Shown here in pieces: positions 42,983-52,879 of a DNA stretch of 64,000 nucleotides. The notes beneath the pieces were generated by a model that saw nothing but the letters and a program-made list of their open reading frames with translations, made no database searches and had not been told where the DNA came from. The position numbers and the translations under genes were made by a program. The number at the start of each line of letters is the position of its first letter. The stretch's first letter is position 1. This DNA is from Ryuthela nishihirai (Eukaryota > Arthropoda > Arachnida > Araneae > Heptathelidae): the NCBI GenBank assembly GCA_038380435.1, contig JAWZYU010000010.1:49014135-49078134 (forward strand), in the 5' to 3' direction.

Positions 42983-43785
42983 CAAAGAACAGCGAAGCAA
43001 AAGAGGATCTCCAATAAACAACAGAAGAAAAAAAACATTTCCCAGAGTATTTCCATTTGACTAATCTGATTACTTCAACTCAACCACCTGATCTGGTGGA
43101 AAAACAGCCGACCTAGAACTTCTGCAAGAGCGAGACGCGGGGGATAACAAAGCGAGTGATGCACTTGAAAAAAAAAGATAAAATTACTCGAAAGTCACTC
43201 GAAATATCTCAGCTTCATCATCAATCGCATTAGTAATTTTATTCGTAGGTTACAAAAATTCGCATTTTATGCAGCGCGCATTACTAATAAGAAGAGAATG
43301 AGAACTGATAAAAATAAGGGAGATGTTAAGAAAGCTACAAAATGGAAATGTTGCCAAAATTATCTAACAACTTGAACGAACACAATATTGTTTGTAAAGA
43401 AGAGAAAAATAGTCGAATCAGTAATGTACCTTGAACCATACCCGTAAGAGATGCGTAGAAGAAAAATATCAGCTTTCGTTTAATTGAATTTACTTTGGAT
43501 ACGCTCTGTTAGAGTTAAAGTAACTTTATTTTTTTATTTGTGAAAGGAAGAAATTTGATTATACTCTCTGGTATCCGTTTCTCTACTTTACGTGGACATT
43601 AAATGGAAAAAAAAAAATTAATTCTAAAGAAACATTTCTGCACAGAATTACCTGATGGACGAATGTATTTATTTTTATTCAAATGGCAATAAAAGTGATT
43701 TGCTTCAAAGCATATTGTCTCAGTGGATGATTGGTTTGTGAATTTGACTACGGATCGAAAAAAAAACATGTTAACTCAGCATAAG
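42983..43785. other. AT-rich interval, nothing recognised
   Basis: No feature recognised. Confidence 0.5.
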
Positions 43786-44583
43786 TTTGGGTTATTTTAC
43801 CTGTGAGTGAGGGGTGTGGCTACCAGTCACCCCCCCCCCCCAACACACACACACACACACACATTAGTTGGTCAGTAGCGCGCCAGGCGCGTAATCTGCA
43901 GTTCCCAGGTTCGAGTCCCAGCTGGGCCACCGTTGAGATTTATCTCCGCAAAACTATCCGCTCTGCCCACGGTCAGTAAGGAACACCGATGGGCTTGGAA
44001 AGGCCGCCGTCTGTTGGATGGGACGTTAAACCGTGGCTCCGTGTGGCAGAACATACCCTGTGCACGTTAAAGAAGACGCCGGATGTCCTTGACGAGAGGT
44101 TATCATCTGTCTTAAGTGGTCTCCTCGCCCAACCTTCCCTAAGCCTTCGGAGGTCCATGTGACCTGGCCATGTAGCCTATTATGTGGAAAAAAGTGCCAC
44201 TCAGAGGTAAAACAACCCAACCTGTGAGTGGAACTTTTTCGCACAAAATGGGCTAAATCACAAACCACAAGGGCCCTGAGGGCTCAGAAAAAGTTGGGAA
44301 AAGGGATCTACTGGACAGCTGTTAGGAGACAAATGGTAGCCTCCCATCAAGCGTGTTCCTTAACGTGCACAGGGTATGGCTTTCTCTTACGCTGTCCCAG
44401 AGCTTTGCTTCCCATCTGACAGACGGCGGCCTTTCCAAGCCCATCAATGTCCGTTATTGATCGAGGGCAGGGTGGTTTTTTTTTGCAAAGATGAATCTAA
44501 AAGCAGGCCCAAGTGGGACTCTAACCTAGGAACTGCAAATTACGAGCTGGTGCGCTACAGACTGAGCATCACCGCCTCCGCCC
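43786..44583 (-). mobile_element. Old SINE-A, host of a nested SINE
   Basis: Starts GTTTGGGTTATTTTACC at 43786, resumes after 44230 and ends near GACTGAGCATCACCGCC. Confidence 0.82.
43810..44219 (+). mobile_element. SINE-A with a C/AC run inside its head
   Basis: 11-bp TSD ACCTGTGAGTG at 43799-43809 and 44220-44230. Between GGGGTGTGGCT and GGTCAGTAGCGCGCC there is a C run followed by about nine AC units (43828-43862), which splits the A box. Confidence 0.88.
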
Positions 44584-44600
44584 AGGATAAGATTTCGATG

Positions 44601-44732
44601 TTTCCATTCCTCTATTGTCCTTCTGCATAAATCTTTCCATTCCTCTATTGTCCTTCTGCATAAATCTTTCCATTCCTCTATTGTCCTTCTGCATAAATCT
44701 TTCCATTCCTCTATTGTCCTTCTGCATAAATC
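44601..44732. repeat. 33-bp tandem repeat, 4 units
   Basis: Four near-perfect units of TTTCCATTCCTCTATTGTCC plus TTCTGCATAAATC. Confidence 0.95.
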
Positions 44733-44847
44733 TCGCCTTCCTCACAGATATTTTGTGTGGTGTATTATTCAGGTAGTCTCTGTGACAAATTCGAGGGATA
44801 ATTTATTTTTACTACGAAGAGTGTATTAATCATTAGAAGTAGAACTT

Positions 44848-45206
44848 TTCTCCAGGGATTTGGATTATTTTACCTCTGAGCCGCACTTCTTTTCATACGA
44901 TGGGCTAAATGGCCAGGTTACAAGGACCCTGAGAGCTCAGAGAAGATTAGGTAAAGGAGCCTCTTGAACAGCTGTTAGGATACAGATGGTAGCCTCCTGT
45001 CACGGCCATCCAGCGTATTCTTTAACATGCACAGGATATGGATCCCCTGTACATGGGGCCAAGACTTAACACCCTATCTAACGGAAGGCGGTCTCTTCCA
45101 AGGCCATCGGTGCCCTCTTTCTCACTGAGGAGAGGCCGAGGGATTTAGCGAAGCAGGGAATTGCATATGTCGGGCTTGTCGCGCTATTTACTGAGCTACA
45201 CATGCC
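44848..45206 (-). mobile_element. Old SINE-A copy
   Basis: Starts GGATTTGGATTATTTTACC. The head is much reduced (TATTTACTGAGCTACACATGCC). Confidence 0.78.
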
Positions 45207-45226
45207 TAACATATATATGTATCCTA

Positions 45227-45437
45227 TAAAAAAATAAATAAATACCCCCTCAAGCAGCTGCTTGCCTCAGAGGTCTGACAGGAGCGTGTCAGTTTATATG
45301 CCACAGTAGAAGATCTGAGAGGATGGCAGGACCTCAGCAGAAAACAACACGAACATCCATGCCTTACCCGGGGCTCGAACCCAGGTCCCGTAGATCAGTA
45401 GCCAAGCGCACTAACCACTCGGCCGCGGGACGGCTAC
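45227..45437 (-). mobile_element. SINE-B, full copy
   Basis: The complement starts with a tRNA-like head (CCGAGTGGTTAGTGCGCTTG, CCTGGGTTCGAGCCCCGGG). A ~130-bp body follows, ending AAGCAGCTGCTTGAGGGGG and an A/T-rich tail. The 12-bp TSD ATATGTATCCTA lies at 45215-45226 and 45438-45449. Confidence 0.85.
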
Positions 45438-45439
45438 AT

Positions 45440-45645
45440 ATGTATCCTAGACATCATTAAATCATATGCATCCTGGACATCATTAAATCCTGGATATCAT
45501 TTAAATGTCCGGATCATCATCATATGCATCCTGGAAATAATTTAAATGTCTGGATTCGTCTATTCTGCCTTCTCCTGGACATCACCTTAAATGTCCCATA
45601 TTCGTTTATTCTGCATCCTGGACATCATCTTAAATGTCCCAAATA
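45440..45645. repeat. Irregular tandem repeat (CATCCTGGACATCAT)
   Basis: TGCATCCTGGACATCATTAA and TTTAAATGTC(C/T)(G/C) motifs recur five or six times with variable spacing, immediately outside the Ginger element's left end. Confidence 0.75.
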
Positions 45646-45734
45646 CACATATATATGTTACTGTGAAAGACCGAAATGAGAGAATGTCGATATTCTCCGA
45701 CGAATGTCGACACATACCAAATACGCCGGTTGGG

Positions 45735-46049
45735 TTGGGTTGTTTTACCTTTGAGCGGCACTTTTTTGCACACCATGGGCTAAATGGCCAGGTCACATGG
45801 ACCCCGAAGGCTCAGAGAAGGTTGGGGGAGGGGACCCACTGGAACAGCTGTTGAGAGACAGATGGTAGCCTCCCGTCAAGGCCATCCAGCGTGTTCTTTA
45901 ACGTGCACAGGGTATGGCTCTCCCGCACACGGGGCCACGGCTTAACGTCCCATCCGACGGACGGCGGCCTTTCCAAACCCATCGGTGTCCCCTACTGACC
46001 GTGGGCAGGGCGGGGAAATTTTGCGGGGATAAATCTCAACGCTGACCCA
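45735..46049 (-). mobile_element. SINE-A, truncated at the tRNA-body boundary
   Basis: Starts GGTTGGGTTGGGTTG and stops at CAACGCTGACCC. No tRNA head and no convincing TSD. Confidence 0.87.
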
Positions 46050-46098
46050 CAGCCAGAGAGGCGACAAAAACGCCAAATCCTTTGTTCTGCCGCGAGGT

Positions 46099-46134
46099 CA
46101 CGTAGGATCACGTGGGGTCACGTGATCCTACGTG
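46099..46134. promoter_or_regulatory. Perfect 16-bp inverted repeat upstream of the integrase
   Basis: CACGTAGGATCACGTG (46099-46114) and CACGTGATCCTACGTG (46119-46134) are exact complements separated by GGGT, about 120 bp before the start codon. Each arm contains CACGTG or CACGTA half-sites. A regulatory or protein-binding role is inference. Confidence 0.5.
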
Positions 46135-46416
46135 GCATCTATTTGTTAGACTCTCGAACACTCTGCTGTTTGTCAGTCTTATGCAAGGTTTGCTGGTGCG
46201 TGCAACGTTTGCTTAATTTTTATTTTTTTATCCGATACCTTAATTTATATTGAATGGCTACTGCAGTGAACCGTGATCTTTTTTTTTGAAAAGTTACGTG
46301 CATTAATTGCGAGTAAACGAGAAGACAATTGTTTTTATTTTTCTCAAGAAAAGTACTCTAAAATACTTTCTGAAGTGATTTCTGCTAAAACTAAGTGCAG
46401 TACACCTTTGGATTAC

Positions 46417-46799
46417 GGGGCGGGGGTGGCTCAGTCGGTAGCGCGCCAGGCTCGTAATCTGTAGTTCCCGGGTTCGAGTCTCAGCTGGGTCAGCGTTGAG
46501 ATTTATCTCTGCAAAATTCCCCGCCCTACCCACGGTCAGTAGGGGACACTGATGGGCTTGGAAAGGCCGCCGTCCGTCGGATGGGACGTTAAGCCGTGGC
46601 CCCGTGTGCGGGAGAGCCATACGCTGTGCACGTTAAAGAACACGCTGGATGGCCTTGACGGGAGGCTACCATCTGTCTCCCAACAGCTGTTCCAGTGAGT
46701 CCCCTCCCCCAATCTTCTCTGAGCCTTCGGGGTCCATGTGACCTGGCCATTTAGCCCATGGTGTGCAAAAAAGTGCCGCTCAGAGGTAAAACAACCCAA
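46417..46799 (+). mobile_element. SINE-A inserted in the integrase gene (5' part)
   Basis: 12-bp TSD CCTTTGGATTAC at 46405-46416 and 46800-46811. Removing it restores continuity of the host reading. Confidence 0.96.
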
Positions 46800-47279
46800 C
46801 CTTTGGATTACAGACGATTAAAACGTTTTGACATTTTAAAAATTAATGATGAAGAGAAGTGAATTGTGCCATTAAAACCAGGAGAAACGAATATACAGTA
46901 TTATGTTACCAACGATGAACTGTTCAGTATACTATCCGAAACTCACATCAGAATAGGCCATGGAGGAAGAACACGTATGCTTAAAGAATTGCAAAGTTAA
47001 ATACAAAAATATTACATATGAAGTTGTAATGTTGTATTTAAATTTATGTAAACAATGTCAAATGAAACATAGTGCACCTAAAAATGGCATTGTTGTGAAA
47101 CCAATGGTCAGTTCGGATTTAAACTCGAGATGTCAAGTCGATCTGATAGACCTGCAGACACACAGGGATGGCGAATAGAAGTTCATAATGGTGTATCAAG
47201 ACCATTTAACGAAGTTTGTCCAGTTACGACCTTTGAAAACTAAGACAGCTGAAGAAGTAGTGTATCACTTTCTTCAAAG

Positions 47280-47663
47280 GGAGCGGGGTGGCTCAGTTGG
47301 TAGCGCGCCAGGCTCGTAATCTGTAGTTCCCAGGTTCGAGTCCCAGCTGGGTCAGCGTTGAGATTTATCTCCGCAAAATTCCCCGCCTTTCCCACGGTCA
47401 GTAAGGGACACCGATGGGCTTGGAAAGGCCGCCGTCCGTCGGATGGGACGTTAAGCCGTGCCCCGTGTGCGGGAGAGACATACCCTGTGCACGTTAAAGA
47501 ACACACTGGATGGCCTTGACGGGAGGCTACCATCTGTCTCCCAACAGCTGTTCCAGTGGGTCCCCTCCCCCCAACCTTCTCTGAGCCTTCGGGGTCCATG
47601 TGACCTGACCATTTAGCCCATGGTGTGCAAAAAAGTGCCGCTCAGAAGTAAAACAACCCAACC
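47280..47663 (+). mobile_element. SINE-A inserted in the integrase core
   Basis: 9-bp TSD TTCTTCAAA at 47271-47279 and 47664-47672, between the first and second catalytic Asp motifs. Confidence 0.96.
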
Positions 47664-47917
47664 TTCTTCAAATACATTTAACATTTGGTGCCCCATCTAT
47701 ATTGCATTCAGATAATGATAGGGAATTCAGTAATCGAGTCATATCCGAACTATGCGCTATGTGGAAAGATGTTAAGATAGTTCACGGAAAGCCTCGTCAT
47801 AGTCAAACACAACGCTCAGTTGAAAGGGCCAATCAGGATATACAGAATATGTTAACTGCATGGATGAACGATAACGATACAAGTAAATGGTCAGATGGTT
47901 TGCCCTTTGTTTAATTT

Positions 47918-48023
47918 GCCAAGAACACAACATACCACGAAGGAATACGCCAAAGTCCTTATGAAGCCCTGCCAAGAACACAACATACCACGAAGGAATA
48001 CGCCAAAGTCCTTATGAAGCCCT
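47918..48023 (+). repeat. 53-bp perfect tandem duplication in the integrase
   Basis: 47918-47970 is repeated exactly as 47971-48023. Because 53 is not a multiple of 3 it shifts the frame after the catalytic core. Confidence 0.95.
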
Positions 48024-48667
48024 GTTTGGCGTTAAACCAAAAAGAGTCATAGCATCGTCATCTTTGCCTGGCGAGCATATCGCAAATATTGAAACCGAAG
48101 AACAGCTCGAAGAAATTGTTAATACTTTTGAAGAAAATTTGAGCAGTGACCCTACCGAAAACCTCATTCCAAAGGAAAATATTGAAGAGGAGCTGCAACC
48201 AACCACGTCTTCATATCAAGCCCTGACTGAACAACACGAGTTTATTTCTATAAAAAGAGCGGCCGCGAAAGAGAATCTTCTACTGCAAGCAACGAAAATG
48301 TTACGAACCTCAAAAAAAAAATTTCCTCCTGCTCAAATTGGTGATACCGTACGAATACAAGTCCCTGATGTCTACCGTGGTCGTACAGATGCCCAAAATG
48401 TGTTGGCGGTTGTTGTTGGAATAGATGACTCCGACTTTTATAAATTAGCAAACAAAAATGGTACCCTCAAGCAGCTTTATACCCGTAATCAGTTCGTAAT
48501 TTGTAAAGAAGAATTACTTTCCATAGATGAGATTTCTTCTCAAGAAATGTCGCTGAGAGAAGCAGCTGCAACTAATTGGAGAAGTGGAGGGCAAAACTGA
48601 CAGGCTCCTATCAGACTTCTGTGGCAAGCAGCTTATAATTGCAGGGCAATTGTAATTGTAGGCAACG

Positions 48668-48743
48668 CTTATAATCTGCACAAATTATTGTTTTCTGCAT
48701 GAACAATATTTTTAACAGTGATAAATACGACATATAATAGAGA
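48668..48743 (+). repeat. 76-bp direct repeat, inner copy
   Basis: Repeated at 49217-49292 with about one mismatch (CTGCAC against ATGCAC). This copy lies inside the Ginger element, just before a SINE. Confidence 0.9.
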
Positions 48744-49132
48744 GTTGGGTTGGGTTGTTTAACCTCTGAGCGGCACTTTTTTGCACACCATGGGCTAAAT
48801 GGCCAGGTCACATGGACCCCGAAGGCTCAAAGAAGATTGGGGGAGGGGACTCACTGGAATAGCTGTTGGGAGACAGATGGTAGCCTCCCGTCAAGGCCAT
48901 CCAGCGTGTTCTTTAACGTGCACAGGGTATGGCTGTCCCGCACACGGGGCCACGGCTTAACGTCCCATCCGACGGACGGCGGCCTTTCCAAGCCCATCGG
49001 TGTTCCCTACTGACCGTGGACAGGGCGGGGAATTTTGCGGAGATAAATCTCAACGCTGACCCAGCTGGGACTCGAACCTGGGAACTACAGATTACGATCC
49101 TGGAGCGCTACCGACTGAGCCACCCCCGCCCC
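48744..49132 (-). mobile_element. SINE-A abutting the Ginger right end
   Basis: Full-length and young. It ends exactly where the right TIR starts. Its flanks (AATAGAGA, GTCTTTCACAG) do not form a TSD, so a deletion accompanied or followed insertion. Confidence 0.92.
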
Positions 49133-49216
49133 GTCTTTCACAGTAACATATATATTCTTCCTCCTGGAAACCCAGGCATTTATGTCTGGGTTTACAGCTT
49201 TGATAACCTGGTAACA

Positions 49217-49292
49217 CTTATAATATGCACAAATTATTGTTTTCTGCATGAACAATATTTTTAACAGTGATAAATACGACATATAATAGAGA
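49217..49292 (+). repeat. 76-bp direct repeat, outer copy
   Basis: Lies 68 bp outside the Ginger right end. See 48668-48743. Confidence 0.9.
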
Positions 49293-50015
49293 ACACATTT
49301 GTTTCGACCTCTCGGTACATCAAGAAAAGATTTTCAGATCACCTTTACTAGAGAAAATTCATTTTCATGACACAACGAGAAAAAAAAAAACTTCTACATT
49401 ACAGAAAACGACAGTCACGTTTTCACTCGCCATTTCCTTGGATTTAGAGCTAGAGCTGAAAAGCAAATAAAAATTCCCATAGCTTAAGAAAATAAAAAAA
49501 ATCAATGGGATTTGGGAAACCGTACACGCTGGGAACAGGAGAGAACTTCTCGATGCAAGAGGGAAAAAACCTCGATGTCTCACACGTGTCAACAACTTCC
49601 TCAATCTGACCGCATTGACTTCCTCGCTGTTGACAATGACTAAACACAAAAGCCAATACAATACTTAAACTACGTGACACTTCACGAAGATGGTGGTTTC
49701 GTAACAAAAACTGTCAACGGATTTCGGTTCATGTTTTATTAATATTTCGAGCTTTTGTTGTCTTATAAGAGACTTACCTTTGCCGAGAAATCTCTCACTC
49801 GTTTTCAGTGGTGTAAAGGATGATACATACCGAAGGAACTGATTTCTTTCAAAACTCATATAACGGTAATAATTACAAAAGGGAAATGGTTTTTAAAAAA
49901 GTAGCTTTTTTATAGTTTGTTTCATTAAACAGCAAAATATAATACTTAGAAACATATTTTAAAAACTTTCTTACATAGGATGTATGATTTAAACCAATGG
50001 TGTTTAACCACATCA
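49293..50015. other. Interval with nothing recognised
   Basis: Frames at 49365-49859 on minus show no domain. Confidence 0.5.
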
Positions 50016-50017
50016 TT

Positions 50018-50108
50018 ACCATGGGCCCACAGGACCAAGGCTTGATGTCCCATCCGACGAATGACTGCCTTTTCAAGCCCATCGGTGTCCCTTTTCTGAC
50101 AGAGGGTG
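50018..50108 (-). mobile_element. SINE-A fragment
   Basis: GGCTTGATGTCCCATCCGAC through CATCGGTGTCCC only. Confidence 0.75.
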
Positions 50109-50109
50109 G

Positions 50110-50365
50110 ATTGTTGGTTGGTTGTTTTACCTCTGAGAGGTACTTTTTTGCACACAATGGGCTAAATGGCCGTAAAACAACCCAACCCTGTGCACGTTAA
50201 AGAACACGCTGGATGGCCTTGACAGGAAGCTACCATCTGTCTCCCAACAACTGTTCTAGTGAGTCCCCTCTCCCAACCTTCTCTGAGCCTTCGGGGTCCT
50301 TGTGACCTGGCCATTCAGCCCATGGTGTGCAAAAAAGTGCCGCTCAGAGGTAAAACAACCCAACC
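50110..50365. mobile_element. Rearranged SINE-A, inverted tails
   Basis: A minus-strand tail piece (GGTTGGTTGTTTTACCTCTG to CTAAATGGCC, 50113-50171) is joined to a plus-strand tail (GTAAAACAACCCAACCC). That runs on into a plus-strand half body (TGTGCACGTTAAAG to a second complete tail). It looks like a breakpoint product between copies in opposite orientation. Confidence 0.8.
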
Positions 50366-50605
50366 CAAAGTACTTGTATTGAAACAACGATTTCAATAAT
50401 ACATGATATCCCTAGAGACGTTGTGGTAGAAACCATGATTAATTGGATATTAATAATTTATAGCAAGAAAGAATGTTTTTAAATAACTGTTGATGACTTA
50501 ATAATTCAGCATTATACCTCACCTTAAGAAATCAATAAAGCACCTGTATTGGCACAAAGATTTCAGTACCTAATATCCTTTGAATCGCCGTGGGTTGCTA
50601 GTGTA
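50366..50605. other. AT-rich interval, nothing recognised
   Basis: No feature recognised. Confidence 0.5.
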
Positions 50606-50632
50606 TTTTCACAGATGTTTAATGAACAAGAA

Positions 50633-51022
50633 TTGGGTTGGTTTTTTTTATCTCTGAGCTGCACTTTTTTGCACACCATGGGCTAAATGGCCAGGTCACA
50701 TGGACCCCGAAGGCTCAGAGAAGGTTGGGGGAGGGGACCCACTGGAACAGCTGTTGGGAGATAGATAGTAGCCTCCCGTCAAGGCCATCCAGCGTGTTCT
50801 TTAACGTGCACAGGGTATGGCTCTCCCGCACACGGGGCCACGGCTTAACGTCCCATCCGACGGACGGCGGCGTTTCCAAGCCCATCGGTGTCCCCTACTG
50901 ACCGTGGGCAGGGCGGGGAATTTTGCGGAGATAAATCTCAACGCTGACCCAGCTGGGACTCGAACCTGGGAACTACAGATTACGAGCCTGGCGCGCTACC
51001 GACTGAGCCACCCCCGCCCCAT
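50633..51022 (-). mobile_element. SINE-A with an unusually long TSD
   Basis: A 27-bp duplication with one mismatch lies at 50606-50632 and 51023-51049 (TTTTCACAGATGTTTAATGA, then A(C/A)AAGAA). All other TSDs here are 7-13 bp. Confidence 0.94.
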
Positions 51023-51049
51023 TTTTCACAGATGTTTAATGAAAAAGAA

Positions 51050-51505
51050 ATATAATAAAGTTCGCTAAAGCTAATTCATTCTTAAACAGGACGAGATATT
51101 TATAATTTCTGTTTTAACCAAACTTGTTAAAAAAAAATCACTGGTTTGTCACTTCTACTAAACAGCTTTATTTCAGAATTCATTAGTTGACGAATGGGGC
51201 TTATTGAATACCAAACTTTTACCACGATAGAATTAATTATGTTCATATTTTACTTACTTAATGAACCGAGGGAATTCTGTGCACAGCAAAATTTCAACGT
51301 AGCAGTCGTCGGCTTATGAATATCATTAGCAGCTTTAACTTATATAATGACTTGAAGTTCTTTTAAAAATTACCGTGATCAAATATTGTACTGGTCGTTT
51401 ACTCTTTCAACCCAGTTAGATGCTTATTTGTTAGACATTCCATAATTTTCGAAAATAATGATTTGTTTAAATGAGCATGATAAAATTTTTAAAGTAGCGG
51501 AGAAT
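51050..51505. other. AT-rich interval, nothing recognised
   Basis: No feature recognised. Confidence 0.5.
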
Positions 51506-51518
51506 CGTCTGTTGTGTT

Positions 51519-51897
51519 GTTGTTTTACCTCTGAGCGGCAATTTTTTGCACACCACGGGCTAAATGGCCAGGTCACATGAACTCCGAAGGCTCAGAGAAG
51601 GTTGGGGGAGGGGACCCACTGGAACAGCTGTTGGGAGACAGATGGTAGCCTCCCGTCAAGGCCACCCAGCGTATTCTTTAACGTGCACAGGGTATGGCTC
51701 TCCCACACACGGGGCCACGGCTTAACGTCCCATCCGACGGACGGCGGCCTTTCCAAGCCCATCGGTGTCCCCTACTGACCGTGGGCAGGGCGGGGAATTT
51801 TGCGGAGATAAATCTCAACGCTGACCTAGCTGGGACTCGAACCTGGGAACTACGGATTACGAGCCTGGCGCGCTACCGACTGAGCCACCCCCGCCCC
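51519..51897 (-). mobile_element. SINE-A, full-length young copy
   Basis: 13-bp TSD CGTCTGTTGTGTT at 51506-51518 and 51898-51910. Confidence 0.95.
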
Positions 51898-51910
51898 CGT
51901 CTGTTGTGTT

Positions 51911-52257
51911 CCAAAGTAATATGAAATTACAATGATTGCGATGAATAAAAATAAAATTTGAACAGTGAACTTTTTTATTTTACGAAACGGATCTAGTTCG
52001 GGAACGTGATACTGTAACCAGCAACAGGGCTCGAAATGGACAGGAACACACCGGAACGCCGTCCCATTTCGTCATATGCATCGGTAATATCGTTCCGCCT
52101 TCTCAGAAATTTAGATTAAACCGTTCCGGTTCGTTATATTAATAAAACCATTGCCACACGATTTGTACCTATACACTCAGCAGCCACTCTATTAGGTACA
52201 CTCCCATGTTATGTCAATAGTAACTCAGATACAGAACTCGGTAACTTTTTCAATAAG
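51911..52257. other. Interval with a possible L2-type LINE tail
   Basis: 52166-52203 reads ATACACTCAGCAGCCACTCT, ATTAGGTACACTCCC. On the complement this resembles the ACCTAATAAAGTGGC, GAGTGTATA pattern I know from 3' ends of L2-clade LINEs. Nothing else is recognised. The match is from memory and short. Confidence 0.35.
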
Positions 52258-52833
52258 TTCGGTTGTTTACCCTCCAGGCGGCACTTTTTGCACACAATGG
52301 GCTAAATGCCAGGTCACAAGGACCCCGAAAGCTCAGAGAAGGTTTGGGGAGGGATTGGGTTTTTGAGTTGTTTTACCTCTAAGCGGCACTTTTTTTTTCA
52401 CACAATGGGCTAAATGCCAAGTCACAAGGTCCTGATGGCTCAGAGAAGGTTGGGGAAGGGTTTTACCTTTGAGCGGCACTTTTTTTGCACACAATGGGCT
52501 AAATTGCTAGGTCACAAGGACCCCAAAGGCTCAGAGAAGTTTGGGAGAGGGGACTCACTAGAACAGCTGTTGGGAGACAGATGGTAGTCTCCCGTCAAGG
52601 CCATCCAGCGTGTTCTTTAACGTGCACAGGGTATGGCTCTCCAGCACACGGGATCACGGCTTAACTTCCCATCCGTCGGGCGGCGGTCTTTCCAAGCCCA
52701 TCGGTGTCCCCTACTGAACGTGGGCAGGGTGGGTATTTTGCGGAGATAAATCTCAACGCTGACCCAGCTGGGACTCGAACTTGGGAACTGCAGATAACAA
52801 GCCTGACACGCTACCGACTGACACCTCCACCCC
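52258..52833 (-). mobile_element. SINE-A concatemer with three tail units
   Basis: Three successive tail units start near 52262, 52366 and 52460. The first two each stop at AGAAGGTT(T)GGGGA(A)GGG. The third continues through the body to a head. They are more diverged than the 41-kb concatemer. No clear TSD. Confidence 0.88.
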
Positions 52834-52879
52834 AATTGCCTTGAACCGAGTAGGATTTTTAAATATTTTTTTTATGAAA

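Larger units (their letters stand above)
46254..48600 (+). pseudogene. Ginger integrase (KRBA2-like), split by two SINEs
   Basis: A DDE integrase as in KRAB-A domain-containing protein 2-like genes and Ginger transposases; it would cut and join the element's ends. The start ATG at 46254 (MATAVNRD) is followed by a T-run frameshift. Exon-like pieces are 46254-46416, 46812-47270 and 47673-48600, separated by SINEs with perfect TSDs. The H2C2 zinc finger is visible (HIRIGHGG, then CKQCQMKH). The integrase core has DLIDLQ, HSDNDREFSN and VERANQDIQNML (D, D, E). The C-terminal piece has GDTVRIQVPDVYRGRTDAQN and KNGTLKQLYTRNQFVICK. In-frame stops occur after NDEEK, RDGE and LPFV, and a 53-bp duplication shifts the frame at 47918. 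It is non-functional as read. Confidence 0.88.
45656..49148 (+). mobile_element. Ginger-type DNA transposon with TIRs
   Basis: The left end TGTTACTGTGAAAGAC (45656-45671) and the right end GTCTTTCACAGTAACA (49133-49148) are perfect 16-bp inverted repeats. TATA follows the right end and precedes the left end, fitting the 4-bp target duplication of Ginger elements, though the flanks are TA-rich. The element starts TGTTA, as Ginger ends do. It contains one integrase gene in decay and four SINE-A insertions (45735, 46417, 47280, 48744). Pairing beyond 16 bp cannot be judged because a SINE abuts the right end. Confidence 0.82.
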
